A stretch of DNA of 64,000 nt from Flavobacterium swingsii (lineage in GTDB: Bacteria > Bacteroidota > Bacteroidia > Flavobacteriales > Flavobacteriaceae), in the NCBI RefSeq assembly GCF_900111965.1, contig NZ_FOJT01000005.1, positions 186,001 to 250,000 of the forward strand, in the 5' to 3' direction. Each line of letters starts with the position of its first letter. The first letter of the stretch is position 1. The notes under the pieces are model-generated. The model was not told where the DNA came from. It did not search any database and saw only the letters and a list, made by a program, of their open reading frames with translations. This document shows positions 24,858 through 34,038 of this stretch, piece by piece. A program made the position numbers and the translations under genes.

Positions 24858-26672
24858 CTATTCAAAACTTTGCATGGTTACCAAGTTAGAATAAGTTCCG
24901 TTTAGTGCTAAAAGCTCTGTATGTGTTCCTTGTTCTACAATTTCTCCTTTTTTCATAACAATAATATTATCCGCTTTTTGAATAGTAGATAATCTGTGTG
25001 CAATCACAATCGACGTTCTGTTTTGCATCATGTTTTCTAGTGCAATTTGTACAAACTTTTCACTTTCTGTATCCAAAGCTGAAGTAGCTTCGTCGAGAAT
25101 CATAATTGGAGGATTTTTTAATACCGCACGAGCAATTGACAAACGTTGTTTTTGTCCGCCAGAAAGTTTGTTTCCGGCATCGCCAATATTGGTTTCCATT
25201 CCGTTTGGCAAATTCATTACAAATTCATAAGCATTTGCAATTTTTAATGCTTCTAAAACTTCTTCATCAGCAGCATTTTCCTTACCTAATAGAATATTGT
25301 TTTTTATAGTATCGTTAAAAAGGATTGAATCCTGTGTAACCAATCCCATCAAACCGCGAACTGATTCGAGTTTCATGTCTTTTATATCAATACCATCAAT
25401 AGTAATTGTGCCTTCATTTACATCGTAAAAACGCGTTAACAAATTGGCAATCGTACTTTTTCCTGAACCAGATTGTCCGACCAAAGCAATTGTTTTTCCT
25501 TTTGGAACTGTAATTGTAAAGTTCTTTAAAACATTTTCTTCCTCATAACGGAAGTTGATATTTTTGATTTCAATTTTGTCTTCAAAAGTGTTTTTATCAA
25601 TGGCATTTTCTTTCGATGTGATTGGGTTTTCGTGTTCTAAAATCACCAAAACTCTTTCTGCCGCCGCCATACCAGCTTTAACAGAATAAGAAGCTTTCGA
25701 AATCGCTTTTGCAGGAGTTAATATGTTGTAGGCTAATGCCATATAAACTATGAAAACTGCGCCTTCTAAAGTGTGATCTACTAAAACCATTTTACCACCA
25801 TACCATAATAAAATGGCAATAGTTACGATTCCTAAAAATTCGCTTAATGGTGATGCTAAATTATTTTTATTTCCAATACTGTAAGATAATTTTATCATCC
25901 TCATTATCGAATCTTTAAATTTTTTGGCAAATATATTCTCGGCATTATAGCTTTTTACCACTTTCATTCCTCCTAAAGTTTCTTCAAGAATGGATATGAA
26001 AAAACCTGATTCCGCTTGTGCTTTATTAGATTTGCTTTTTAAGTTTTTTCCTAATCTTGATATAATAAATCCTGAAATTGGGATGAAGACAAAAACAAAC
26101 AATGTCAACTTCACACTAATGTTAAACATTGCAATAATCGTGAATAATATAGTTAGTGGTTCTCTAACGATAAGCTCTAAAACTACAAAAAAAGTATTTT
26201 GAAATTGGCCTACATCGCCTAACATTCTAGACATTACATCTCCTTTGCGTTGTTCTGAATAAAAGCCAATAGGCAGTGAAATAATTTTTTCAAAAAGCTG
26301 AATTCTCATATCTTTCAATACATTATTTTGCAAATGCATCATGTGATAAGAAGCTAAATAATTAAAAATATTCTTAAAGAAAAAAGTAAAAATAATTAGA
26401 ATAATTACTAAAATTAAAGCGTCTTTTTTGTCTAAAAGAGTAATGCTATAGTATAAATATTCTTTTCCGTAAGAAGTTATATTCCAAATATCAGTCCAAA
26501 CAGGTTTTTTATTTACTGCTTTTGTAGTTTCAAAAAGCACCTGCATCATGGGCATTAAGGCAATAAATGAAAGTGTACTAAACAAAGCGTAAAGAATATT
26601 ATAGAAGATATTCCAAACAACATGTTTTTTGTAAGGTTTTACAAAAGGAATTATTTTTTTTATGTTTTCCAT
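24858..26672 (-). CDS. MsbA-like ABC exporter (fused membrane and ATPase domains)
   Basis: A 604-residue half-transporter that works as a homodimer in the inner membrane. Six membrane helices in residues 15-320, then the nucleotide-binding domain with Walker A GQSGSGKST, signature LSGGQKQRLSIARA, Walker B IMILDEATSALD and switch His in VIAHRLST. Lipid A-core flippase (MsbA) or a related lipid/drug exporter are the likely roles. Its ATG overlaps the stop of the phosphohexomutase gene (TAATG), so they are cotranscribed. Confidence 0.92.
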   Translation of the reverse strand: MENIKKIIPFVKPYKKHVVWNIFYNILYALFSTLSFIALMPMMQVLFETTKAVNKKPVWTDIWNITSYGKEYLYYSITLLDKKDALILVIILIIFTFFFKNIFNYLASYHMMHLQNNVLKDMRIQLFEKIISLPIGFYSEQRKGDVMSRMLGDVGQFQNTFFVVLELIVREPLTILFTIIAMFNISVKLTLFVFVFIPISGFIISRLGKNLKSKSNKAQAESGFFISILEETLGGMKVVKSYNAENIFAKKFKDSIMRMIKLSYSIGNKNNLASPLSEFLGIVTIAILLWYGGKMVLVDHTLEGAVFIVYMALAYNILTPAKAISKASYSVKAGMAAAERVLVILEHENPITSKENAIDKNTFEDKIEIKNINFRYEEENVLKNFTITVPKGKTIALVGQSGSGKSTIANLLTRFYDVNEGTITIDGIDIKDMKLESVRGLMGLVTQDSILFNDTIKNNILLGKENAADEEVLEALKIANAYEFVMNLPNGMETNIGDAGNKLSGGQKQRLSIARAVLKNPPIMILDEATSALDTESEKFVQIALENMMQNRTSIVIAHRLSTIQKADNIIVMKKGEIVEQGTHTELLALNGTYSNLVTMQSFE

Positions 26673-28399
26673 TAATTAAGGTTCATTGAAACAATGATAT
26701 TTTTTATTTTGTTATCCAAATGATTTTCCGCTTCGGTAACTTCTGAAGCGTTTTGTATGGCGCAATTTACGCTAAAATAAAATTTAATTTTAGGTTCGGT
26801 TCCGCTTGGTCTTGCACAAATTTTGCTTCCGTCTTCAAGGTAGTAAATTAATACATTCGATTTTGGAATGTTTAATATTTCTATTTCATCGGTAAATAAA
26901 TTTTTTGCGGTCGAATTTTGATAATCTTCAATAAATACAACACGTTCGCCGTTTATTTCCTTCAAAGGATTCTCACGTAAATCAACCATCATTTGTTTAA
27001 TTTCGTTCGAACCTTCTATTCCTTTTTTGGTAATAGAAATTAAATGTTCTTTATAAAAACCAAAATCGACATACATTTGAAGCAATTCTTCATATAACGA
27101 ACTTCCTTTTTCTTTGGCTTGAGCTGCAATTTCGCAAACTAAAAGTGTAGCTGCCACAGCATCTTTGTCACGAACGGCATCACCAACCATAAATCCAAAA
27201 CTTTCTTCACCACCACCAATAAATTTCTGATTAGGAAAATCTTTAATAAACTTGGCAATCCATTTAAAACCAGTCAGTCCAACTTTACATTCAACACCGT
27301 AAGCAGAAGCTAATTCTAGCATCATTGGCGTAGAAACTATCGTCGAACCTATAAATTCATTTCCAGTAATTTTATTTTGTTTTTTCCATTGTTCTAACAG
27401 GAAATTAGTCATTACAACCATGGTTTGGTTTCCGTTAAGCAAAATCATTTCACCTTTGGTATTCCTCACGGCAACGCCTAATCTGTCTGAATCTGGATCG
27501 GTTCCTACCACAATATCGGCATTTGTTTTTTCTGCGAGTGCCATTGCCATTGTTAGAGCTTCTGGTTCTTCAGGATTTGGCGATTTTACAGTCGGGAAAT
27601 TTCCGTCTGGAATAGCTTGTTCGGGAACAATTTGTACATTTTTGTATCCTGCTTTTTCTAAAACATCTGGAATCAATTTTATCGAAGTTCCGTGTAACGA
27701 TGTAAAAACAATTTTTAAGTTTTCTTTGGCTGTTGCCGATGTGTTAAAGCTGGCGTTTTCTATAGTCGAATTGATAAAAGCTTGATCAACTTTCAAATCA
27801 ATGTATTCGATTAAATTTTCGTTGGCTTCAAATTTTATTTGATCATAATTCAAAGCATCAATCACCTGAATAATTTCGTTATCCTGTGGCGGAACAAGCT
27901 GTCCGCCGTCTTCCCAATACACTTTGTAACCGTTATATTCTGGCGGATTATGAGAAGCTGTGAGCACAATTCCGGCTTTGCAACCCAAATGTTTTACAGC
28001 AAAAGACAATTCAGGCGTAGGTCGCATGTCCGAAAATAAGAAAACTTTAATCCCATTTGCCGAAAAAACATTGGCAACAACCTTCGCCAACGTGTCGCTA
28101 TTATGGCGACAATCGTAAGCAATAGCTACTTTTATTTCTTGGTTCGGGAACGATTTGTGTAAATAATCCGACAAACCTTGCGTATTTTTTCCTAACGTAT
28201 ATTCGTTTATTCTATTGGTTCCAACACCCATAACGCCACGCATTCCGCCTGTCCCAAATTCGAGATTTTTATAAAAACTATCTTCTAATTCTTTAGGAGA
28301 AGAAGTCATCATTTCTTTAATTGTCTCTTGCGTTTTATTGTCAAATGTTGGCGTAAGCCAAATATTTACTGCGTCTAATATGTTTTGAGGTATGTGCAT
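26672..28399 (-). CDS. Phospho-sugar mutase (phosphoglucomutase/phosphomannomutase family)
   Basis: A 575-residue four-domain alpha-D-phosphohexomutase. Phosphoserine loop TASHNPPEYNGYK near residue 145, metal loop DPDSDRLG near 300, sugar-binding loop GGEESFGF near 395 and C-terminal phosphate site RPSGTEPKIKFY. The length (575) and N-terminus FGTGGMRGVMG fit the PgcA-like group, which interconverts hexose 1- and 6-phosphates for envelope and storage sugars. Coupled to the downstream exporter. Confidence 0.92.
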   Translation of the reverse strand: MHIPQNILDAVNIWLTPTFDNKTQETIKEMMTSSPKELEDSFYKNLEFGTGGMRGVMGVGTNRINEYTLGKNTQGLSDYLHKSFPNQEIKVAIAYDCRHNSDTLAKVVANVFSANGIKVFLFSDMRPTPELSFAVKHLGCKAGIVLTASHNPPEYNGYKVYWEDGGQLVPPQDNEIIQVIDALNYDQIKFEANENLIEYIDLKVDQAFINSTIENASFNTSATAKENLKIVFTSLHGTSIKLIPDVLEKAGYKNVQIVPEQAIPDGNFPTVKSPNPEEPEALTMAMALAEKTNADIVVGTDPDSDRLGVAVRNTKGEMILLNGNQTMVVMTNFLLEQWKKQNKITGNEFIGSTIVSTPMMLELASAYGVECKVGLTGFKWIAKFIKDFPNQKFIGGGEESFGFMVGDAVRDKDAVAATLLVCEIAAQAKEKGSSLYEELLQMYVDFGFYKEHLISITKKGIEGSNEIKQMMVDLRENPLKEINGERVVFIEDYQNSTAKNLFTDEIEILNIPKSNVLIYYLEDGSKICARPSGTEPKIKFYFSVNCAIQNASEVTEAENHLDNKIKNIIVSMNLN

Positions 28400-28413
28400 T
28401 TTTCTATTTTTTA

Positions 28414-28495
28414 GGAGCTATTCCCGCTTTTCGTTTCAATCTTTTATCTCGTTCCAAAAAACGAGACAAAAGGATTTTCACTGCAATCGGGGCTA
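28414..28495. repeat. Dispersed compound-hairpin repeat, copy A
   Basis: Starts AGCTATTCCCGC and ends ATCGGGGCTA; inside, TTTTATCTCGTT pairs with AACGAGACAAAA, followed by AGGATTT. The copy at 37550-37629 has the same borders and layout with another inner stem. It sits between the GT2 and phosphohexomutase genes, both on the minus strand. Confidence 0.75.
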
Positions 28496-28521
28496 GTAGC
28501 CGTATATTTTAAACCTAATTT

Positions 28522-29481
28522 TTATAAATTTATCTCTTTCGAAATCTTATATCTTTCTTCGTTATTTTTTGTTCTCAAAATAATTTCCCCAAGAAAACCT
28601 GCTAGAAATAATTGAGTTCCAATAACCATTGTTGTTAATGCTATATAAAACCAAGGATTGTTAGTTACTAATATGGCTTCTTGTTCTAAATAAAATAGTT
28701 TTATGAGTTTCATAACTCCAATATAACCTGTTGACAAAAATCCTATTAGAAACATAATCGTTCCCAAAGCACCAAAAAGATGCATTGGTCTTTTTCCAAA
28801 TTTAGACAAAAACCAAATCGTAATCAAATCCAGAAAACCATTTACAAAACGACTCATTCCAAATTTAGATTCGCCATATTTTCTAGCTTGGTGAATCACA
28901 ACTTTTTCGCCAATTTTACCAAAACCTGCATTTTTTGCTAAAACAGGAATGTAACGGTGCATTTCGCCCGAAACTTCTATGTTTTTTATAACAATATTTT
29001 TATAGGCTTTCAATCCGCAATTGAAATCATTTAGTTGTACTCCGGAAGTTTTTCTTGCTGCAGCATTAAATAATTTTGAAGGCAAATTTTTGGTAACCGC
29101 ATTGTCGTAACGCTTCTTTTTCCAACCTGAAGCCAAATCGTAATTATCATTTACAATCATATTATACAATCCAGGAATTTCGTCAGGACTGTCTTGCAAG
29201 TCGGCATCCATAGTGATAATAACATCGCCTTGCGCTTTTGCAAAACCTGCATGTAAAGCTTGAGATTTCCCGTAGTTTCTTAAAAAACGAATGCCTTTTA
29301 TAGCAGAATTTTTACTAGATAATTGGTTTATAGTTTCCCAAGAATCATCGGTGCTGCCATCATCGATAAAAATAACTTCATAAGAGAAATTATTTTCAAG
29401 CATGACTTTTTCAATCCAAGAAGTTAATTCTGGCAACGATTCTTGTTCGTTCAGTAAAGGGATTATGATAGATAGGTTCAT
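28522..29481 (-). CDS. Glycosyltransferase family 2, DPM1/GtrB-like, membrane anchored
   Basis: A 319-residue enzyme. GT-A domain: NLSIIIPLLNEQESLPEL, FIDDGSTDDSW, metal motif MDADLQD and a QARKYGESKFG segment. Two C-terminal membrane helices (about 230-255 and 270-295). Family members move a sugar from UDP- or GDP-sugar to polyprenyl phosphate for later transfer to envelope glycans. The ATG overlaps the stop of the DUF4199 gene upstream (TAATG). Confidence 0.9.
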   Translation of the reverse strand: MNLSIIIPLLNEQESLPELTSWIEKVMLENNFSYEVIFIDDGSTDDSWETINQLSSKNSAIKGIRFLRNYGKSQALHAGFAKAQGDVIITMDADLQDSPDEIPGLYNMIVNDNYDLASGWKKKRYDNAVTKNLPSKLFNAAARKTSGVQLNDFNCGLKAYKNIVIKNIEVSGEMHRYIPVLAKNAGFGKIGEKVVIHQARKYGESKFGMSRFVNGFLDLITIWFLSKFGKRPMHLFGALGTIMFLIGFLSTGYIGVMKLIKLFYLEQEAILVTNNPWFYIALTTMVIGTQLFLAGFLGEIILRTKNNEERYKISKEINL

Positions 29482-30017
29482 TATTCTAAATGAGATATTT
29501 TATTTCTAAAAATTAATGCCACAAGTAATCCAATTATTGAATCTCTTAGTAAATATTTTATAGATGAACTAAATCCTTCTATAAATGAAAATGGATTAAA
29601 GGTCTCGTAAGATTTTTTAACATTTTCAATTTCTAAATCAGTAGAGCCATTTTGCTTCATTGTTTTAACTTGAAATTCGATCATATCTTTTTTGATACTC
29701 TCTTTTTTTAAATCGGTTGCAAAGGAACTGAAAAAAAGGAAAAAGAAAATAAAAGACATTATACTTGAAGTAAGAATGGTAGTAAAATAAGCAGAAAAAG
29801 CTTCTCGAAAGGTAATTAAGCCGCCTGTTTTCATTTTAACCATTACAATTGTAATTATTCCTAAGATAACGCCAATGATTATTTTGAACATTCCAATTCT
29901 TAAATCTGTGAATGTGTGTAGATTAGTAGAGAAATATAAATAACAAGTTATTAAAATATTAATAATCCCTAAAATAATTCCTAGAATAAAACCATTTTTC
30001 TTGATAATGGGATTCAT
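29481..30017 (-). CDS. DUF4199 membrane protein
   Basis: A 178-residue integral membrane protein with four hydrophobic segments: two near residues 10-60, one near 75-100 (FSAYFTTILTSSIMSFIFFF) and one at the end (DSIIGLLVALIF). GGLITFREAFSAYF is typical of the Bacteroidota DUF4199 family, which is often encoded next to a GT2 dolichyl-phosphate-type transferase, as here. Function unknown. Confidence 0.88.
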   Translation of the reverse strand: MNPIIKKNGFILGIILGIINILITCYLYFSTNLHTFTDLRIGMFKIIIGVILGIITIVMVKMKTGGLITFREAFSAYFTTILTSSIMSFIFFFLFFSSFATDLKKESIKKDMIEFQVKTMKQNGSTDLEIENVKKSYETFNPFSFIEGFSSSIKYLLRDSIIGLLVALIFRNKISHLE

Positions 30018-30108
30018 TTGATGTTTTTTTTAAATTAATTTACAAATATAAGAATTATACAACACATACAATTAGTTACTTTAAAATGAAAAAAAGTTAC
30101 ACAATTAT

Positions 30109-30137
30109 TTGATTTATAAAAATTAGTTGTACATTTG
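30109..30137 (+). promoter_or_regulatory. Promoter of the L31 type B gene
   Basis: TTG at 30109-30111, 18 bases, TACATTTG at 30130-30137. The start of transcription would be near 30144, leaving a leader of about 95 bases. Confidence 0.7.
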
Positions 30138-30161
30138 CACCCTGAATAAATAAAAAATTAT

Positions 30162-30220
30162 CAACAAAAAGTTGTATTCTATTTATACCTTTTGAAAAAA
30201 AGCAGCAAAATAAATACAAC
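30162..30220 (+). promoter_or_regulatory. Structured leader of the L31 type B mRNA
   Basis: GTTGTATT (30171-30178) can pair with AATACAAC (30213-30220) or, by its first four bases, with CAAC at 30162-30165. The two hairpins exclude one another, as in autoregulatory ribosomal-protein leaders. The leader is long for a Bacteroidota gene. The role is an inference. Confidence 0.4.
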
Positions 30221-30240
30221 CATTTAATAAAAAGAGTACC

Positions 30241-30492
30241 ATGAAAAAAGGAGTTCACCCAGAAAATTACAGATTAGTTGCATTTAAAGACATGTCTAAC
30301 GAGGACGTTTTTATCACTAAATCTACAGTAGAAACTAAAGAAACAATCACACACGAAGGTGTTGAATATCCAGTATTTAAAATGGAGATTTCTAGAACTT
30401 CTCACCCTTTTTATACAGGTAAATCTAAACTTATTGATACTGCAGGACGTATCGATAAATTTAAAACTAAATACGCTAAACACGTTAAATAA
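30241..30492 (+). CDS. rpmE2: 50S ribosomal protein L31 type B (zinc-free form)
   Basis: An 83-residue L31 paralogue: MKKGVHPENYRLVAFKDMSN, then SRTSHPFYTGK. It has no cysteines at all, so it is the zinc-independent type B form, which in other bacteria can replace the zinc form during zinc limitation. Many Bacteroidota carry only this type. It has its own promoter, structured leader and terminator. Confidence 0.95.
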   Translation: MKKGVHPENYRLVAFKDMSNEDVFITKSTVETKETITHEGVEYPVFKMEISRTSHPFYTGKSKLIDTAGRIDKFKTKYAKHVK

Positions 30493-30516
30493 TAACTTGT
30501 TTACCATTATACAAAG

Positions 30517-30545
30517 AAAACCTTCCAATTCGGAAGGTTTTTTTA
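30517..30545 (+). terminator. Terminator after the L31 gene
   Basis: AAAACCTTCC, loop, GGAAGGTTTTTTT: CCTTCC at 30521-30526 pairs with GGAAGG at 30532-30537, with A and T flanks. Confidence 0.88.
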
Positions 30546-30642
30546 TTTTTATCTCTCAAAAAACTTTGTAACTTTGAGTTTAGGTTTGTTCGATATATTT
30601 TATCAAATAACCGAATAAACAAATAACCGAATAAACAACAAA

Positions 30643-31818
30643 ATGAATTATATACTTTTTGACGGAACCGTTCGCAACGCTTTATTGCCATTCACTTTTA
30701 CACGACCAGTTGCCGATATTCGTGTCGGAATTTTAACTATTCGTGAAAAATGGGAAAAATATTTGGGTTCGACCACCACAACTTTAACAGAAGAATATCT
30801 TTCTGAAAAATTTCCAATGGTCGAGTTGGAAGAAAATATAATGATAAACGCATCTTTTTTGCCAAATGATATTTTGTCAGAAATGGTGAGTAATTTAGAA
30901 ATTAATCAAGCAATTTTCAAAGGTGAAGAAGTCATCGCTTTTTTTACACAAGACAGTCAAGAAGAAGTTGATTTTGATACTTACGAAATCATAGAGTATA
31001 ACGATGATTGTCTTACTATCGAGCATACGTGGGATATTTTTCAAAAAAATGACACAGCGATTCGTGAAGATTTTGAGTTAATTACCGAAGGAAGAACATC
31101 GCAACGAATTCCTAAAAGTGTTAATGTAATTTCACCCGAAAATATATTTATCGAAGAAGGAGCAAAGCTAGAATTTGTAACTTTAAATGCGGCTACAGGA
31201 CCTATTTACATTGGAAAAAATGCCGAAATTATGGAAGGTTCCGTAATTCGTGGGCCATTTGCGTTGTGCGAAGAAGCACAGGTAAAATTAGCGACTAAAG
31301 TATACGGAGCAACCACAGTTGGACCGCATTCTCGTATTGGTGGCGAAGTAAATAATTCTGTATTGTTTGGTTATTCTAACAAAGGTCATGACGGATTTTT
31401 AGGAAATTCAGTATTGGGCGAATGGTGCAATATTGGGGCGGATAGTAACAATTCGAACCTAAAAAACAATTACGAAGAAGTAAAACTGTGGAGTTATGAA
31501 ACCGAAGGATTTACTAAAACGGGATTACAGTTTTGTGGACTCATGATGGGCGATCATAGCAAATGCGGAATAAACACCATGTTCAATACAGGAACTGTAG
31601 TAGGAGTGAGCGCGAATATTTTCGGTTCTGGTTTTCCTCGCAATTTTGTGCCAAGTTTTTCTTGGGGCGGAGCCTCTGGATTTACCACTTATATTACTAA
31701 AAAAGCTTTTGAAGTTGCTAAAGTAGTCATGTCACGCCGTCATGTAGATTTCACAGAACAGGACGCTGCGATTTTAGAACACGTTTTTGAGGAAACCAAA
31801 AAATGGAGAAAAGAGTAA
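30643..31818 (+). CDS. GlmU-like sugar nucleotidyltransferase-family protein
   Basis: A 391-residue protein. The N-terminal half resembles nucleotidyltransferases by fold but lacks the usual GGxGTR loop: it begins NYILFDGTVRNALLPFTFTR, as in the Bacteroidota GlmU-family proteins. The C-terminal half (about 180-380) is a left-handed beta helix of hexapeptide repeats (IYIGKNAEIMEGSVIRGPF, VYGATTVGPHSRIGGEV). It probably binds or acylates a sugar nucleotide, but catalysis at the N-terminal site is doubtful. Not the essential bifunctional GlmU by sequence. Confidence 0.85.
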   Translation: MNYILFDGTVRNALLPFTFTRPVADIRVGILTIREKWEKYLGSTTTTLTEEYLSEKFPMVELEENIMINASFLPNDILSEMVSNLEINQAIFKGEEVIAFFTQDSQEEVDFDTYEIIEYNDDCLTIEHTWDIFQKNDTAIREDFELITEGRTSQRIPKSVNVISPENIFIEEGAKLEFVTLNAATGPIYIGKNAEIMEGSVIRGPFALCEEAQVKLATKVYGATTVGPHSRIGGEVNNSVLFGYSNKGHDGFLGNSVLGEWCNIGADSNNSNLKNNYEEVKLWSYETEGFTKTGLQFCGLMMGDHSKCGINTMFNTGTVVGVSANIFGSGFPRNFVPSFSWGGASGFTTYITKKAFEVAKVVMSRRHVDFTEQDAAILEHVFEETKKWRKE

Positions 31819-31824
31819 TAAAAT

Positions 31825-31866
31825 ACAAATTTCACAAATTGATTCGTGAAAATTCCTGAAATTTGT
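31825..31866. repeat. Inverted repeat between GlmU-like gene and mtaB
   Basis: ACAAATTTCA (31825-31834) and TGAAATTTGT (31857-31866) are perfect 10-bp arms around a 22-base middle that contains TTCGTGAAAATT. It begins 6 bases after the stop codon, so it may act as an RNA 3' hairpin; the words resemble the common flavobacterial palindromes. Confidence 0.55.
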
Positions 31867-31903
31867 GTTTATTTTTTGTTTTTTCAAATCAAAATATTCT
31901 ACG

Positions 31904-31911
31904 TAAATTTG
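31904..31911 (+). promoter_or_regulatory. Putative -7 box of mtaB
   Basis: TAAATTTG, 44 bases before the ATG at 31956. No TTG at proper distance is seen. Confidence 0.4.
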
Positions 31912-31955
31912 CACTCTCAATTTTTTGACAACGATTTCATTAATTGAGCTATCTT

Positions 31956-33284
31956 ATGGAAAATAGAAAAAAAGTAGCATTCTACACTTTAGGTTGTAAA
32001 TTAAATTTCTCAGAAACTTCAACCATTGCGAGAAATTTTCAAGACGAAGGTTTCGATCGTGTCGATTTTGAAGAAGTTGCCGATATGTATGTCATCAATA
32101 CTTGTTCAGTAACTGAAAATGCAGACAAACAATTCAAGCAAATTGTAAAAAAAGCAATGAAACTCAACGATAAAGCATTCGTTGCGGCTGTTGGATGTTA
32201 CGCTCAACTAAAACCTGAAGAACTTGCCGCTGTTGATGGTGTAGATTTAGTTCTTGGTGCTACCGAAAAATTTAAAATCACCGATTATATTAATGATTTG
32301 TCCAAAAATGATATGGGCGAAGTGTATTCTTGCGAGATTGAAGAAGCCGATTTCTATGTAGGAAGTTACTCGATTGGCGACAGAACTCGTGCGTTTCTGA
32401 AAGTGCAAGATGGTTGCGATTACAAATGTACATATTGTACCATTCCATTGGCACGCGGAATTTCACGAAGTGATGCTTTAGAAAATGTATTGAAAAATGC
32501 TTCCGATATTTCTAAACAAGGAATCAAAGAAATTGTGTTAACGGGCGTAAATATTGGAGATTACGGAAAAGGAGAATTCGGAAACAAAAAACACGAACAT
32601 ACTTTTCTAGACTTAGTAAAAGCATTAGATGAAGTAGAAGGAATCGAAAGATTGAGAATATCCTCTATCGAACCGAATTTATTGAAAAACGAAACTATCG
32701 ATTTTGTTTCAAAAAGTCGAACTTTTGTACCACATTTTCATATTCCGTTGCAATCAGGAAGTAATGAAATTTTAGGTAAAATGAAACGTCGTTACCAGCG
32801 AGAAGTTTATACTGATAGAGTTGAAAACATTCGCCAAGTCATGCCTCACGCTTGTATTGGTGTCGATGTAATTGTTGGTTTTCCTGGTGAAACCGACGAG
32901 CATTTCCTAGAAACATATAATTTCTTGAATGAGATGGATATTTCTTATTTGCACGTTTTTACCTATTCTGAAAGAGATAATACCGAAGCAGCAATCATGG
33001 AAGGCGTTGTGCCAATGAATGTAAGAAACAAACGTAGTAAAATGTTGCGTGGACTTTCGGTAAAAAAACGTCGTGCTTTTTATGAAAATCAATTGGGAAC
33101 AAACAGAACGGTTCTTTTTGAAAGTGAAAATAAAGAAGGTTACATTCACGGATTTACCGAAAATTATGTAAAAGTGAAAACACCTTGGAATCCTGAATTA
33201 ATCAACACACTACACGAAATAAATCTAACAAAAATTGACGAAGACGGAAGCGTACGAATGGAATTTTTGAGTGTTGAGGTTTAA
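31956..33284 (+). CDS. mtaB: tRNA t6A37 methylthiotransferase MtaB
   Basis: A 442-residue radical-SAM methylthiotransferase that turns t6A into ms2t6A at tRNA position 37. The N-terminal UPF0004 domain has the three cluster cysteines (GCKLNFSETS, NTCSVT, GCYAQ); the radical-SAM cluster is CDYKCTYC; a C-terminal TRAM-like segment follows. GCKLN at the N-terminus fits MtaB rather than MiaB or RimO. The frame opens at TTG 31944, but ATG 31956 (MENRKKV) starts the conserved domain and is chosen. Confidence 0.92.
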   Translation: MENRKKVAFYTLGCKLNFSETSTIARNFQDEGFDRVDFEEVADMYVINTCSVTENADKQFKQIVKKAMKLNDKAFVAAVGCYAQLKPEELAAVDGVDLVLGATEKFKITDYINDLSKNDMGEVYSCEIEEADFYVGSYSIGDRTRAFLKVQDGCDYKCTYCTIPLARGISRSDALENVLKNASDISKQGIKEIVLTGVNIGDYGKGEFGNKKHEHTFLDLVKALDEVEGIERLRISSIEPNLLKNETIDFVSKSRTFVPHFHIPLQSGSNEILGKMKRRYQREVYTDRVENIRQVMPHACIGVDVIVGFPGETDEHFLETYNFLNEMDISYLHVFTYSERDNTEAAIMEGVVPMNVRNKRSKMLRGLSVKKRRAFYENQLGTNRTVLFESENKEGYIHGFTENYVKVKTPWNPELINTLHEINLTKIDEDGSVRMEFLSVEV

Positions 33285-33426
33285 GGGGTTAACGTCCAGG
33301 GACTTGGCGCAGTAGCGGCTGCGTGAACATTTTTTTTGCTAAGATAAGATTTTTCAGCGGAAAAGAGACATGTGGTTTATTGAAAACGCAGCTATTGTGC
33401 TAAAACGCTGTTAGTGGCAGTACTTA
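33285..33426. repeat. Repeat-like intergenic boundary
   Basis: This 142-base gap contains GTTAACGTC near its left end and AACGCTGTTAGTGGC near its right end, with CGCAG / CTGCG (33308-33312 / 33319-33323) and CGCAGCTATTGTGCTAAAACGC between. The same kind of wording flanks accessory genes in other Bacteroidota as I recall. It is more GC-rich than its surroundings. No gene. Confidence 0.35.
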
Positions 33427-34038
33427 TTAATATTTTGGTGTTTTCTCTGTTATTTTTTTATTTATTGCTTTCTGTTTAACGATTGTTTTCAAAAACTTTT
33501 CCTTTTTTGGTAGATTTTCTTTTTGATATTTTTCTATTAACGGAATTGTTAAAACTATTTTTAGAATATTATGATTGTCTTGTATTGAATTTTGTGAATT
33601 AGAGATTTCCTTCACAAGTTCATCAATTTCTTTAGATTGAGAATCATATTTTTCATTACTTTTTTTTATTAAAGCTATAATTCTTTTTTTACTTATACTA
33701 TCAGTAATTTGATTTGCAAACCCTGTTGCATTTCCATAATACTGATTTGATTTTCCGTTATAATTAAAAAAAATATTTTCAGTTTCTGATGGAGTTTCTT
33801 GAAACGTTTCTAGTTCTGTTTCTAGTTTTTTCAATTCAGGATTTATTTCTACTAATTCAGCATAAAGTTCATCAATTAAATTTACACCACGTTTAGTTAA
33901 GCTTTTTAGTTTTATATCATCTTGTAGTGCTTCTGGATTTTGTACTTCGGAATTATTATTTTCATTCTTGCTTCCATTGCAAGAGAATATCAAAAGGATT
34001 GATAAAATTGCTAATAAACTCAATAAATATTTTTTCAT
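33427..34038 (-). CDS. Uncharacterised lipoprotein
   Basis: A 203-residue protein with signal peptide and lipobox LLIFSC (Cys20), followed by an Asn/Glu-rich linker. The mature part is helical and highly charged: LINELYAELVEI-like helices, KLETELETFQ and QKENLPKKEKF. One central segment YNGKSNQYYGNATGFANQI could be a ligand loop. I recognise no family. It is flanked by repeat-like DNA on both sides (33285-33426 and 34039-34191), so it looks like a cassette insertion. Confidence 0.7.
   Translation of the reverse strand: MKKYLLSLLAILSILLIFSCNGSKNENNNSEVQNPEALQDDIKLKSLTKRGVNLIDELYAELVEINPELKKLETELETFQETPSETENIFFNYNGKSNQYYGNATGFANQITDSISKKRIIALIKKSNEKYDSQSKEIDELVKEISNSQNSIQDNHNILKIVLTIPLIEKYQKENLPKKEKFLKTIVKQKAINKKITEKTPKY

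Noticed and set aside
31944-31955. TTG start for mtaB
   Set aside because: ATG four codons later is the natural start for the domain.
33285-33426. Integron attC site
   Set aside because: GTTA-type words occur at both ends, but no paired R'/R'' and L boxes can be aligned, and there is no integron integrase.
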